The notes under the pieces: model-generated | Databases searched by the model: none | Told to the model about the DNA's origin: nothing | What the model saw: only the letters and a program-made list of their open reading frames with translations | Translations under genes and position numbers: made by a program | DNA from: Nitrosomonas sp. HPC101 | Lineage (GTDB): Bacteria; Pseudomonadota; Gammaproteobacteria; Burkholderiales; Nitrosomonadaceae | DNA: 64,000 nt | NCBI RefSeq assembly: GCF_009833125.1 | Contig: NZ_QRCC01000014.1 | Location: 62,001 to 126,000 of the forward strand | Direction of reading: 5' to 3' | In this document: positions 27,952-36,074 of the stretch, piece by piece | How the letters are laid out: every line of letters begins with the position of its first letter | How positions within the stretch are numbered: position 1 is the first letter of the stretch

Positions 27952-28692
27952 ATGAGCGATGAGGATCGATCTGTGGACAGCGGCGAAGAGAAGCCGAAGA
28001 CGTTAAATCTGGACGCGTTACTACCAGCAAAGACACCAATTGCGACTTCGGTTGGGACGCTTTTTGTACGCTACCCCCACACTAGCGACTGGAAATATCT
28101 GGATCTGAATGACCCCATCGAATTAGCGCGCGTTTCCGTCCAACGACTTTGTAGCCGAGTAGAAGACAAACGAGACAGCAGCTCCCTTCTTGATGACGAT
28201 CTGAATAGGCTGACGGATACTGACTATCAAGCACTCGTACCAGCAATTGCGAAGCAAGGCGGGTGGCGAAATTTGCCTGATGGATCTGGGCTCGCAGAGC
28301 TTGGCGCTGTCATTAAGAAAGAGAAGCAGCTAATGACTGAGCGTCACGAGAAAATGCTCGGAGACATGCGAAAGTCTATCGAATCCAGCTATTCTTTTTT
28401 AGGAAAGGGAACGCTCCAAAAGCTGCAGGAGCAAATGGCAGGCATTGCGGATATTCGCAGAACCTTGGCAGGCACAGACTCAATCCAAGCCGCACTGCGT
28501 GCAGCAATGTTGCCGGAGGAGTCGTGGCGAAAGTCCCTGGCCGACATCGATACGGTAGGCAAAGTAACGCGCGGCCTGAATACCGAAACTGCAGCGGCGC
28601 AGATCGAGTCTTCCAGGGCTTATGACGTCCCAAAAATCTTGATGCCTCCTCGGTTCGAAGAAACCCCCATGCCCAGCGGCTTAAAAAGCTAG
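27952..28692 (+). CDS. Unknown protein encoded divergently from the defence operon
   Basis: The 246-residue protein has no signal peptide and no membrane helix. The start ATG follows AAGGGGG with an 8-base spacer. The N-terminal part (TPIATSVGTLFVRYPHTSDWKYL) may be a small beta domain. Residues about 110-190 are charged and helical (EKQLMTERHEKMLGDMRKSI, then LQKLQEQMAGI), a possible coiled coil, and the tail is proline-rich. I recognise no family with confidence. Its divergent position across the shared inverted repeat suggests joint control with the restriction operon. Its GC content is lower than that of the operon. Confidence 0.75.
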   Translation: MSDEDRSVDSGEEKPKTLNLDALLPAKTPIATSVGTLFVRYPHTSDWKYLDLNDPIELARVSVQRLCSRVEDKRDSSSLLDDDLNRLTDTDYQALVPAIAKQGGWRNLPDGSGLAELGAVIKKEKQLMTERHEKMLGDMRKSIESSYSFLGKGTLQKLQEQMAGIADIRRTLAGTDSIQAALRAAMLPEESWRKSLADIDTVGKVTRGLNTETAAAQIESSRAYDVPKILMPPRFEETPMPSGLKS

Positions 28693-28694
28693 AA

Positions 28695-28725
28695 ATGGTG
28701 TCCACTTAAATCAGGTGGACACCAT
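28695..28725. terminator. Hairpin after the unknown gene, possible bidirectional terminator or element end
   Basis: ATGGTGTCCAC and GTGGACACCAT form a perfect 11-bp stem with a 9-base loop, between the convergent stops at 28692 and 28825. It lacks a T run, so it may instead be the joined ends of a lost insertion sequence. The remaining 100 bp of the gap show nothing. Confidence 0.4.
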
Positions 28726-28824
28726 CGCCTTTGGCGTCGGGGCCAGGAAGGTGTGTTGGCCGGACGGATACACAGAATCGGCCAAAAGCGGTCATCAGGG
28801 CTGGCTTGAATCGGGGCCGAAGGA

Positions 28825-29844
28825 TTACGCTCTCAGCCCCATAATTGCTGGTCGGACAGTTACCACGATCTTGCCGATCTGCTGATTGGCTTCAAGGAAA
28901 CGATGGGCATCCTGGATGTCGCTAAGTGCGAATGTCTTTGCGATGATCGGGCGCAACGCACCGGACTTCAACCCTTGCAGAATAAAAGCCTTCGCTCTCT
29001 CCAGGGCTTCAGGGTCGGCCACAATCTCTGCGTAGAGATAACCCTTCAAAGTCAGGCTTTTGCCCAGCACGGTAAACAGTGGGAATGGTGTCGGTTCAGA
29101 GCTGAGTGCGCCGTACACCAGCAAAATTCCGCCCCGCGCCATGCTCTGCGTGAGAGGTTCAAAGGACGGCCCGCCTACAGGATCGAATACAACGCGAGCG
29201 CCTTGACCGGCAGTTATCGTCATAACACGCTCGACGATATCCTCTTCATCGCTGACGATGACATGCGCAGCGCCTGCATCAAGCAGGGCCTGCTTCTTCG
29301 CGTGAGTTCGAGTGATCGCAATCGATGTGGCGCCGACCATACGAGCCATTTGGAAGGCGGCCAAGCCAACACTGCTTGACGCGGCGGTAACGATGACAAA
29401 ATCGCCCTGCCGTAGCTTCGCCTGTTCAATCAATGCCCCCCAGGCGGTGACGTACTGCATCCAAGACGCCGCAGCCTCTTCAAAGGACAAGTTCTCAGGG
29501 CTCTTTACCACCAGGTGGGCCGGTACATTGGCCAACTCGCCGTAGGTGCCCCAGCGAGCAATATCCAGAGGTGGGATCAGAGCGACCGAGTCACCAACCG
29601 TGATCTCGGTTACGTCGCTCCCGACTGCCGTTACGATGCCTGCGGCCTCGTAGCCTAAGCGGCTGGGGAACTCCGCTTCTTGCAGGTATGCGTGATTGCG
29701 AAACATCACTTCGGCTCGGTTCAAGCCAATAGCTTTAACACTAATTTGCACCTCGTTTGCTGCTGGTGCCGATACTTCCAGATCTTCCAGCTTCAGAACG
29801 CTGGCGTCACCGTATTCATGAATTCTGACAATGCGTGCCATCAT
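28825..29844 (-). CDS. Zinc-type alcohol dehydrogenase-like quinone oxidoreductase (MDR family)
   Basis: This medium-chain dehydrogenase/reductase of 339 residues begins MMARIVRIHEYGDASVLK. The ATG pair at 29841-29844 is chosen because GAGG precedes it by a normal distance. The GroES-like N-terminal half has GLNRAEVMFRNHAYLQ and LGYEAAGIVTAVGSDV. The nucleotide-binding half has IVTAASSSVGLAAFQMARMVGA, a variant of the Rossmann glycine motif. The catalytic zinc ligands of true alcohol dehydrogenases are absent, so NADPH-dependent enone or quinone reduction is likely. A LysR regulator is divergently encoded 137 bp away. Confidence 0.85.
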   Translation of the reverse strand: MMARIVRIHEYGDASVLKLEDLEVSAPAANEVQISVKAIGLNRAEVMFRNHAYLQEAEFPSRLGYEAAGIVTAVGSDVTEITVGDSVALIPPLDIARWGTYGELANVPAHLVVKSPENLSFEEAAASWMQYVTAWGALIEQAKLRQGDFVIVTAASSSVGLAAFQMARMVGATSIAITRTHAKKQALLDAGAAHVIVSDEEDIVERVMTITAGQGARVVFDPVGGPSFEPLTQSMARGGILLVYGALSSEPTPFPLFTVLGKSLTLKGYLYAEIVADPEALERAKAFILQGLKSGALRPIIAKTFALSDIQDAHRFLEANQQIGKIVVTVRPAIMGLRA

Positions 29845-29981
29845 AAATACCTCGTTTATCAATGGGCCTCGACGTACATCCGGAAGGTATCCGGGCACTC
29901 GAAAGGTGACACAAATTTAGTCATTGCTTGGCGCTAGATAAAGGCCTATGATGGCGCATTACTAGAAACAGAGTGTTTATA

Positions 29982-30878
29982 ATGGATCGCCTGACCCAGA
30001 TGGCCACGTTCGCCAAAGCAGTTGAGCTGGGCTCATTCAGCGCCGCTGCGGACGACCTGAATCTGTCCCCTCAATTGGTAGGGAAACAGGTGAAAATGCT
30101 CGAACAACATCTGGGTGTTTCCCTGCTGCACCGGACTACGCGCAGGCAAAGCCTCACCGACTTCGGCAGGGCGTTCTACCCGCGAGCAAAACTGATCCTT
30201 GCAGACATGCAGTCTGCCGAGAACCTGGCCGCCCTCACTCGGGGCACACCAAGCGGCCGCCTTCGCATCAACGCGCCGGTCACGTTCGGAGTTCGCACGC
30301 TTTCGCCACGCCTGCTGGAATACATGGTTCGGTATCCTCAGGTGTCTGTTGACCTAACGTTATCGAACGAGCTGGTCGATATCGTTGATGATGGTTACGA
30401 CGTGGTATTTCGCATCGGCGAGCTGGTGAGCAGTGGGTTGAAGGCAGTGCCACTGGAGCCCTATCAGATGGTTTTATGCGCTGCGCCGTCCTATCTTGCA
30501 CGTCGCCCTCCCATCATCAATCCGTGGGATCTACAGCAGCAGGAGTGTCTGGGGTTTACCTATTCTGATGGCCGCTCACACTGGAGCTTCGACAGCCCGG
30601 AGGGGCGTATAGATGTTCCTATTACAAGCAAATTAACGATCAATCAAGGTGATCCACTGCTGGCAGCGGCTGTAGCTGGCCTAGGTGTGGTTCTACAGCC
30701 GATAGAGTTGGTTAGCGATGCACTGCGCGATGGGACACTGGTGCGTCTGTTGCCGCAGTACCCGGTGCCGAATACCGCAATGCACATCCTCTATGCCCCT
30801 GACCGAAGAATGACTCCAAAGCTGCGCAGCTTCTTGGAGTTTGCGCGTGAGGCTTTTGGGCAGCGAGGCCCTCTCTAA
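29982..30878 (+). CDS. LysR-family transcriptional regulator
   Basis: The 298-residue regulator starts MDRLTQMATFAKAVELGSFSAAADDLNLSPQLVGKQVKMLEQHLGV, the winged helix-turn-helix of the CrgA/DsdC-like LysR group. The effector-binding domain follows from about residue 90 (RLRINAPVTFGVRTLSPRL, AAVAGLGVVLQPIELV). ATG at 29982 is preferred to GTG at 29973 because the conserved motif begins there. It is divergent from the oxidoreductase at 28825, the usual placement for a LysR protein and its target. Confidence 0.92.
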   Translation: MDRLTQMATFAKAVELGSFSAAADDLNLSPQLVGKQVKMLEQHLGVSLLHRTTRRQSLTDFGRAFYPRAKLILADMQSAENLAALTRGTPSGRLRINAPVTFGVRTLSPRLLEYMVRYPQVSVDLTLSNELVDIVDDGYDVVFRIGELVSSGLKAVPLEPYQMVLCAAPSYLARRPPIINPWDLQQQECLGFTYSDGRSHWSFDSPEGRIDVPITSKLTINQGDPLLAAAVAGLGVVLQPIELVSDALRDGTLVRLLPQYPVPNTAMHILYAPDRRMTPKLRSFLEFAREAFGQRGPL

Positions 30879-30879
30879 C

Positions 30880-31253
30880 GCACGAAAATCAATGTCTGCG
30901 CTATCCGGTAATCGAAAAGGACGACGTTTACCGTGGCTCACCGGATATGACCAAGCACCCCTTGCTGAGGAAGTACCTGCTGGAGCACTTCGCGGCGGAA
31001 GTCGAAGAACTGAAGGATGCCGTGTTCGTTGGCCTGGGGCCGCAGGTCCAGAGCGTGCTGGACCGCCTGATCCAGGAGCGGGTTCTGAATCCCGACCGGG
31101 TGATTGGCGGCATGCTGCCCCCCCTCCGGAAACTGCACCTACCGGATCAACTACCTCATCGGCGACAGAGGCGCGCTGGTCCCGCACGCCACCAGCCCTG
31201 TGCCTTACGACCAGGTCCGGCGAGCATTTCGGGAGCGGTTCGTCACCGCCTGA
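30880..31253 (+). pseudogene. 5'-truncated, frameshifted gene; possible uracil-DNA-glycosylase-like protein
   Basis: A protein-like frame runs from just behind the LysR stop: RYPVIEKDDVYRGSPDMTKH, VFVGLGPQVQSVLDRLIQER, VIGGMLPP. It then continues after a frameshift near 31127 with SGNCTYRINYLIGDRGALVP and ends RERFVTA at 31251-31253. The GxLxPSGN pattern recalls the HPS motif of the uracil-DNA glycosylase superfamily, but this is a weak match. The N-terminal part is missing. I regard it as a dead fragment. Confidence 0.5.
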
Positions 31254-31319
31254 TCGAACGTCGGATGAGTGGATGCTGACGCGGGTGCCTGAAATCCAGT
31301 AAATACGGGGCTTTCAGCG

Positions 31320-31523
31320 TTGTCACGATCCGATACGTCCGGTCTCGCTGACGGTTACGCCGGTAGGCATCGCGTCATGGAAGGCAAATACCTCGTTAAT
31401 CACACCAATCGGCCGAGCCGACGGAGCGCTTGCCGGCAGCGGCTGGAGTTGCGCGGCGAAGGTGACTGGACTGGCTAGCGCCAAGGCCAACAGAGTGTGG
31501 CGGAACCGCTTTTCGATGCGCAT
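31320..31523 (-). pseudogene. 3'-truncated secreted protein, SMP-30/gluconolactonase-like N-terminus
   Basis: The 66-residue frame has a signal peptide (MRIEKRFRHTLLALALASPVTFA) and then PIGVINEVFAFHDAMPTGVTVSETGRI, which resembles the start of secreted gluconolactonase or royal-jelly-related proteins. It breaks off at about 31325 in unrelated sequence. Full proteins of this kind have 350 or more residues, so this is a truncated remnant. It follows the MDR oxidoreductase gene on the same strand by 44 bp. Confidence 0.5.
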
Positions 31524-31567
31524 GTTGGGTCTCCTGCCCGCGTGGCGGGCGCTAATGCATGGATAAA

Positions 31568-32578
31568 TCAGAAGCCTTCCAAGACGATCTTGCCCATGGC
31601 CTTGCCGCTTTCGATCAGTGCATGGGCACGCCGCAGGTTGGCCGCCTCGATGCGCCCGAAATGCTCCCCTACAGTCGTCTTCAGCACACCAGCGTCGATC
31701 AGCTCCGCCACGCGGTTGAGCAACTGGTGCTGCTTAATCATGTCGTCCGTCCCGTACAGCGAGCGGGTGAACATCAGCTCCCAGTGCAGCGCCAGCGACT
31801 TGCGTTTGAGTGGTACTACATCGAGCACAGCCGGATCGTCGATCAGTGCCAGATGACCCTGGGGCCGCAACACCTCAATCAGTTGAGGAAGGTAGCTGTC
31901 GGTGTGGGTGAGGCTGATCACATAATCCACCACCTCGATACCGATGTGCTTCAGCTGCTCGGCCAGCGGTCGGCTGTGGTCGATCACATGATGCGCACCC
32001 AGGGCGCTGACCCATTCCCGGGTTTCCGGGCGAGACGCAGTACCGATCACCTTCAGGCCGGTCAACTGGCGGGCCAGTTGCGTCAGGATCGAACCCACAC
32101 CGCCCCCGGCACCCAGGATCAGCAGACTCTGCCCTGCTCCACCGTGCTCGCCGATGCCCAGGCGGTCGAACAGCAGTTCCCAGGCGGTAATCGACGTCAA
32201 TGGCAAAGCCGCCGCACTGGCATCGTCCAGGCTACGCGGCTTGCGCCCGACGATGCGTTCGTCGACCAGATGCAACTCGCTGTAGCTGCCAGGACGGTCG
32301 ATGGCGCCGGCATAAAACACTTCATCGCCGGGCTGGAACAGCGTTACGTCGGAACCCACGGCGCGCACTACACCGACCGTGTCCCAGCCGAGCACTTTGG
32401 GCTGGGGGGTGGCGCCCTTGCCGGAACGCACCTTGGTATCGACTGGATTCACCGCGATGGCCCTGACCTGCACCAGCAGGTCATGCGGGCCAGGGGTAGG
32501 TTCTGGAAGCTCGCTGTCGAACAATGCACGAGGGTCGTCGATTGGCAGGCCGTATTCGGTGAAGACGATAGCTTTCAT
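31568..32578 (-). CDS. Zinc-binding-type alcohol dehydrogenase family protein (quinone oxidoreductase-like)
   Basis: The 336-residue MDR enzyme begins MKAIVFTEYGLPIDDPRALF (ATG at 32576-32578; TTG at 32587 is less likely). The N-terminal half has VRAIAVNPVDTKVRSG and LGWDTVGVVRAVGSDV. The cofactor motif is LLILGAGGGVGSILTQLARQL, and DHSRPLAEQLKHIG follows. No catalytic zinc-site cysteines are seen. This subgroup reduces quinones or enones with NADPH. A LysR regulator is divergent 111 bp upstream and probably controls it. Confidence 0.86.
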   Translation of the reverse strand: MKAIVFTEYGLPIDDPRALFDSELPEPTPGPHDLLVQVRAIAVNPVDTKVRSGKGATPQPKVLGWDTVGVVRAVGSDVTLFQPGDEVFYAGAIDRPGSYSELHLVDERIVGRKPRSLDDASAAALPLTSITAWELLFDRLGIGEHGGAGQSLLILGAGGGVGSILTQLARQLTGLKVIGTASRPETREWVSALGAHHVIDHSRPLAEQLKHIGIEVVDYVISLTHTDSYLPQLIEVLRPQGHLALIDDPAVLDVVPLKRKSLALHWELMFTRSLYGTDDMIKQHQLLNRVAELIDAGVLKTTVGEHFGRIEAANLRRAHALIESGKAMGKIVLEGF

Positions 32579-32689
32579 GTGGGGCAATCCTTGAAGGTCA
32601 GGAACAAGTAAAAGTTTGGTGATTTTCGTCTACCAATACCTCTGGGAAAAAGCTCAAAATCCACCAGCACTTTCATCGCAGGAGTGAAA

Positions 32690-33616
32690 ATGGTTCGGAT
32701 CGAAGACCTGCAGTTGTTTGTACGCACAGCCGCGCTGGGTAGCTTCTCCAACGTCGCTCGCGAGGTCGGCCTGCATCCAGGCCAGGTGGCTGCGGCGATC
32801 AAACGCCTCGAGCGAGAGCTGGATATCCGTCTATTCGCTCGTTCTACGCGCAGCCTGCGGCTGACTGCCGAAGGAGAGCAGTACTTGCCGTTTGCCCGCG
32901 AGGCGCTAGATACGTTGCACGAAGGTCAAGACCGGATACGCCGGGAAAGTACCCGGCTGCAGGGTTTGCTGCAGGTTTCGGCTCCATCAGATCTAGGGCG
33001 CAACCTGCTGTTGTTATGGCTTTCCGAGTTTCGCCGTCAGCATCCAGCGCTCAGTCTTCGTCTACTAATTTCCGATCAAGTGGCGGATGTTTTTCGAGAT
33101 CCGGTCGACGTTGCCCTGCGCTACGGCGTGTTTGACGATGCGAGCTGGGTGGCACTGCCGCTAGCTCCCTGGAACCGCCGTGTTCTGGTGGGCGCTCCCG
33201 ATTATCTAGAACGTAACGGCAGACCTCAAAAGCCCACCGATCTAGCCCAGCATCACTGTCTGCTGTATTCGCTCAATGGGCGTGCGCATGACCGCTGGCA
33301 GGTAGGTGATCAGACAGTGCAAGTCACCGGTCCACTTTTCAGCAACGATGCCGACATCGTGCGACGCTTGGCGGTAGCGGGGGAGGGACTGGCCTACAAA
33401 TCCTGGCTGGACGTACACGATGACATTGATTCGGGACGGCTGGAGATAGTGCTGGCCCACTACCAAGGCGAGCCCACACCGTTGAACCTGGTGTGCCCGC
33501 ATCGCAAGCAATATTCGCCGGCCGTTCAGCAATTACATGCACTGTTGCGCAGTCGTCTTGATCCGCTGAAGCAGGAGCTGCCGCCGCTCGCGCCTGATCC
33601 TGGTTTGATCGATTGA
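32690..33616 (+). CDS. LysR-family transcriptional regulator
   Basis: The 308-residue regulator has the helix-turn-helix in DLQLFVRTAALGSFSNVAREVGLHPGQVAAAIKRLERELDI and an effector domain beginning LLQVSAPSDLGRNLLL. The ATG at 32690 follows GGAG by six bases; a GTG at 32684 is in frame. It is divergent from the MDR oxidoreductase at 31568. The pair repeats the arrangement seen 3 kb to the left, with a different LysR protein. Confidence 0.92.
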   Translation: MVRIEDLQLFVRTAALGSFSNVAREVGLHPGQVAAAIKRLERELDIRLFARSTRSLRLTAEGEQYLPFAREALDTLHEGQDRIRRESTRLQGLLQVSAPSDLGRNLLLLWLSEFRRQHPALSLRLLISDQVADVFRDPVDVALRYGVFDDASWVALPLAPWNRRVLVGAPDYLERNGRPQKPTDLAQHHCLLYSLNGRAHDRWQVGDQTVQVTGPLFSNDADIVRRLAVAGEGLAYKSWLDVHDDIDSGRLEIVLAHYQGEPTPLNLVCPHRKQYSPAVQQLHALLRSRLDPLKQELPPLAPDPGLID

Positions 33617-33688
33617 ACGGCAACGCCAAATAGCGCCTGCCAGAACCAGCAGCGGATCCCACGGTTCTGGCAGCCCTAAGCTGGGTGC

Positions 33689-33979
33689 TCAAGCCAGCAG
33701 CGACAGCTTCATCACGTCGAGCGTGATATGCCCTTCAAGCGTTTCGGCCAATTCTCGAAAGACCGGCCCTTCGAGATGGTCTCGTAGCGCCGCCTCGTCT
33801 CGCCAGCGCTCGATCATGACCAACCTATCCGGCCGCTCAGTGTCTTCATGCAGCTGATACTGGTCGCAGCCTGGTTCCTTGCGGCTTCGTGCAACAGCTT
33901 TGCGAAGCGCCGCTTCGGCCGATTCACGGCTGCCGGGTTGTAGGGTAATTGATGCGACCACAATGATCGGGATATCCAT
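33689..33979 (-). CDS. Antibiotic biosynthesis monooxygenase-like protein (putative quinol monooxygenase)
   Basis: The 96-residue protein has the single ABM ferredoxin-like fold: PIIVVASITLQPGSRESAEAALRKAV, then CDQYQLHEDTERPDRLVMIERWRDEAALRDHL and FRELAETLEG. Dimeric ABM proteins of the YgiN type oxidise quinols without a cofactor. The stretch 33980-34466 upstream is about 490 bp long and holds no recognisable gene or repeat. Confidence 0.85.
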   Translation of the reverse strand: MDIPIIVVASITLQPGSRESAEAALRKAVARSRKEPGCDQYQLHEDTERPDRLVMIERWRDEAALRDHLEGPVFRELAETLEGHITLDVMKLSLLA

Positions 33980-34466
33980 GAATCAGTACTCCTAAGGTTG
34001 ATGTTTTGGGGACAAGCCCGATCGACATCCACACGACGGTACTGGGCTAGATACAGCTGACGATTAGGGAAGATCGAAGGTTCTGTTATCCAACCAGAAA
34101 CCCTCACTAGCCTGCACGGCCCGATGCTAGGTCGTTGATTTTCAACAAGTCGCTCGATCGATCCGCGCTTGCGGACTGCGGACTTCCAATGGGCCGGAAA
34201 TCTGGCTCGCCCAGACGGCTCTCGGTACCGACACGTTGCAAACAGTCGGTACTTCTCGATAACTACCCGACGAATCGGAACATCACAGCCAGCCCTGATG
34301 TTGCCCCTGTTTGCTGACGCAGCTTGGAAGTTCTGGCTGCAATATTGCCCCCTCCCAATCGCTGTGGAAGGTAGCTCCCTGGCCAAGTGCAATCGAGAGG
34401 GGGCGCTGCGTAGGGTCGTGTGACCCCCATCCTGCAGCGTGACCTGATGGGGTCAAGGCTGGGTTG

Positions 34467-34769
34467 TCATGCAGGCAGTTTGGCTGCAAGCAGTTCGACC
34501 TTCTCGATATTGGGCGGAGAACTGAGCAAGGTCGCGGCGTTGGCCATCAAGGCCGCGGCGATCTGGCCGTTCAGATGTGCTTGGCGACCTGCCTCATCGG
34601 CAAAGGCATCGAACACACCGAACGTCGAAGGGCCAAACTTCAATGCGAACCAGGCAGTGGTGCCGGACTCGGCGTTGGCGAGCGGCAGTGCGCTGGCCAG
34701 GAAGTCGGCAAGCGCAGCCTCCTGGCCGGGTTTGGCTTCGAGGCGAACAAACAGGGCGAGCTTGGTCAT
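34467..34769 (-). CDS. ABM-domain putative quinol monooxygenase, copy 1
   Basis: The 100-residue ABM-fold protein begins MTKLALFVRLEAKPGQEAAL and ends NIEKVELLAAKLPA. It is about 90% identical in protein to the gene at 37803-38105, while the DNA differs at many third codon positions. The two are therefore diverged homologues and not a recent copy. It is encoded divergently from a GlxA-type regulator 114 bp away, which likely controls it. Confidence 0.85.
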   Translation of the reverse strand: MTKLALFVRLEAKPGQEAALADFLASALPLANAESGTTAWFALKFGPSTFGVFDAFADEAGRQAHLNGQIAAALMANAATLLSSPPNIEKVELLAAKLPA

Positions 34770-34883
34770 ACTGTAATCCTTTGGGTAAATGGGTTAGGTG
34801 AATGGATCGACGAGCCTGCAGTCTAAGTCTTCATGACAGTCATCTCTATAGACAATAATGACAACATTGATATCATTGTTGCC

Positions 34884-35846
34884 ATGAAACTCCACATCCT
34901 TGTTTGTGATGGCGCGTTTGATCTGGGGCTTGCGGCGCTCACCGACACAGTGGGCTTGGCCAATGCGATGGCGGGCTCGCTGCCACAGGCTCCCGCGCAC
35001 ATAGAGCTCACGCTGGTGGGCGTTCGGCGTCGCATCCGAACTGCGCAAGGCTTGACGGTCCCCGTGGTCCCTGCGCGTAGTGTGCCGGAACCAGACGTCG
35101 TGCTCGTGCCCGCGTTTGGTGACAAGATGCCCGACACGCTCTCGGCTCGGCTCACACGCCCCGACGTGCCCGATGCGGTCGCCGCGCTACAGCAGTGGTC
35201 CACCGCTGGCGCGCACCTTGGTGCCGCCTGCTCCGGTAGTTTCTTGCTTGCAGAGAGTGGCCTGCTTGATGGGCATCGTGCGACGACGTCATGGTGGCTG
35301 GGGCCGATGTTTCGGCAGCGCTATCCGAACGTCACGCTGGACGAGTCACGCATGATCGTGAACTCGACACGCTTCACTACCGCGGGTGCCGCTTTGGCCC
35401 ACGTCGACCTGGCCTTGCGCATCATCCGGGGGCGCAGTCCGGCGCTGGCGGCCCTAGTAGCACGCTATCTGCTGGTCGAGGCACGCAGTTCGCAAGCCGA
35501 GTTCGTGATTCCCGACCACCTTGCGCATGCCGACCCGATGGTGGAGCGCTTCGAGTGCTGGGCCAGAAGTCAGCTCGCGAAGGGGTTCTCGCTGGCCGAG
35601 GCGGCCAGCGCCGCGGGCACAAGCGAGCGCACCTTGGCGCGGCGGCTGCAAAGCGTTTTGGGCAAGACACCGTTGTCGTATTTCCAGGACCTGCGCGTGG
35701 AGCATGCCGTCCATCTCTTGCGCACCGGAAACGCGAGCGTCGACCAAGTCGCCGCACAGGTCGGGTACTCGGATGGGGTGACCCTGCGGGCCCTGTTGCG
35801 CCGCAAGCTGGGCCGGGGTGTCAGGGAGTTGCGACGCGGTGGATGA
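34884..35846 (+). CDS. GlxA-family AraC-type regulator with DJ-1/PfpI domain
   Basis: The 320-residue regulator has an N-terminal DJ-1/PfpI-like sensor domain (KLHILVCDGAFDLGLAALTD, GAACSGSFLLAESGLLDGHRATTSWW) and a C-terminal double helix-turn-helix of the AraC family (FSLAEAASAAGTSERTLARRLQ, then VDQVAAQVGYSDGVTLRALLRRKLG). ATG at 34884 is chosen at the conserved start; ATG at 34833 is in frame. Its last 358 coding bases recur at 39847. It faces the ABM gene divergently. Confidence 0.9.
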   Translation: MKLHILVCDGAFDLGLAALTDTVGLANAMAGSLPQAPAHIELTLVGVRRRIRTAQGLTVPVVPARSVPEPDVVLVPAFGDKMPDTLSARLTRPDVPDAVAALQQWSTAGAHLGAACSGSFLLAESGLLDGHRATTSWWLGPMFRQRYPNVTLDESRMIVNSTRFTTAGAALAHVDLALRIIRGRSPALAALVARYLLVEARSSQAEFVIPDHLAHADPMVERFECWARSQLAKGFSLAEAASAAGTSERTLARRLQSVLGKTPLSYFQDLRVEHAVHLLRTGNASVDQVAAQVGYSDGVTLRALLRRKLGRGVRELRRGG

Positions 35847-35860
35847 CCAAAGGCGTTTGG
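35489..35860 (+). repeat. 372-bp direct repeat, left copy
   Basis: This segment (3' part of the GlxA-type gene plus 14 bp beyond the stop) recurs nearly identically at 39847-40218 in the same orientation and with equal length. The differences are a few base changes, such as AAGTCAGCTCGCGAAGGGG against ACGTCGGCTCGCGCAAGGT. Confidence 0.9.
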
Positions 35861-35970
35861 TGCCAGCACGGCCGTAGACCGCCGCGAAACTGTCGGTAGC
35901 AAAGCCTTCCCAACCCGTGTCCACTACATCGTGCGTTGGGTGCAAAAGCACCAGCCGTGCCAAAGCCGTC

Positions 35971-36009
35971 TTCAGTGACCTTTCAAAGTTCAGTGACCTT
36001 TCAAAGGTC
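35971..36009 (+). promoter_or_regulatory. Tandem 18-bp repeat with palindrome upstream of the ene-reductase gene
   Basis: TTCAGTGACCTTTCAAAG occurs twice back to back (35971-35988 and 35989-36006). The second copy overlaps a perfect 7+7 palindrome GACCTTT-C-AAAGGTC at 35995-36009. A TATACT -10-like box follows at 36021. The arrangement looks like an operator-promoter for the gene at 36075. No regulator can be assigned. The preceding 35861-35970 stretch shows nothing else. Confidence 0.5.
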
Positions 36010-36074
36010 TGAGTATTGGGTATACTGTTAGCTTTACCATTGTTTTCTGTTCACTAATCTGGGTTTTCATCCAC

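Noticed and set aside
33980..34466. Possible gene in the gap between two ABM genes
   Set aside because: Only short frames with atypical composition. No motif, repeat or convincing start could be found on either strand.
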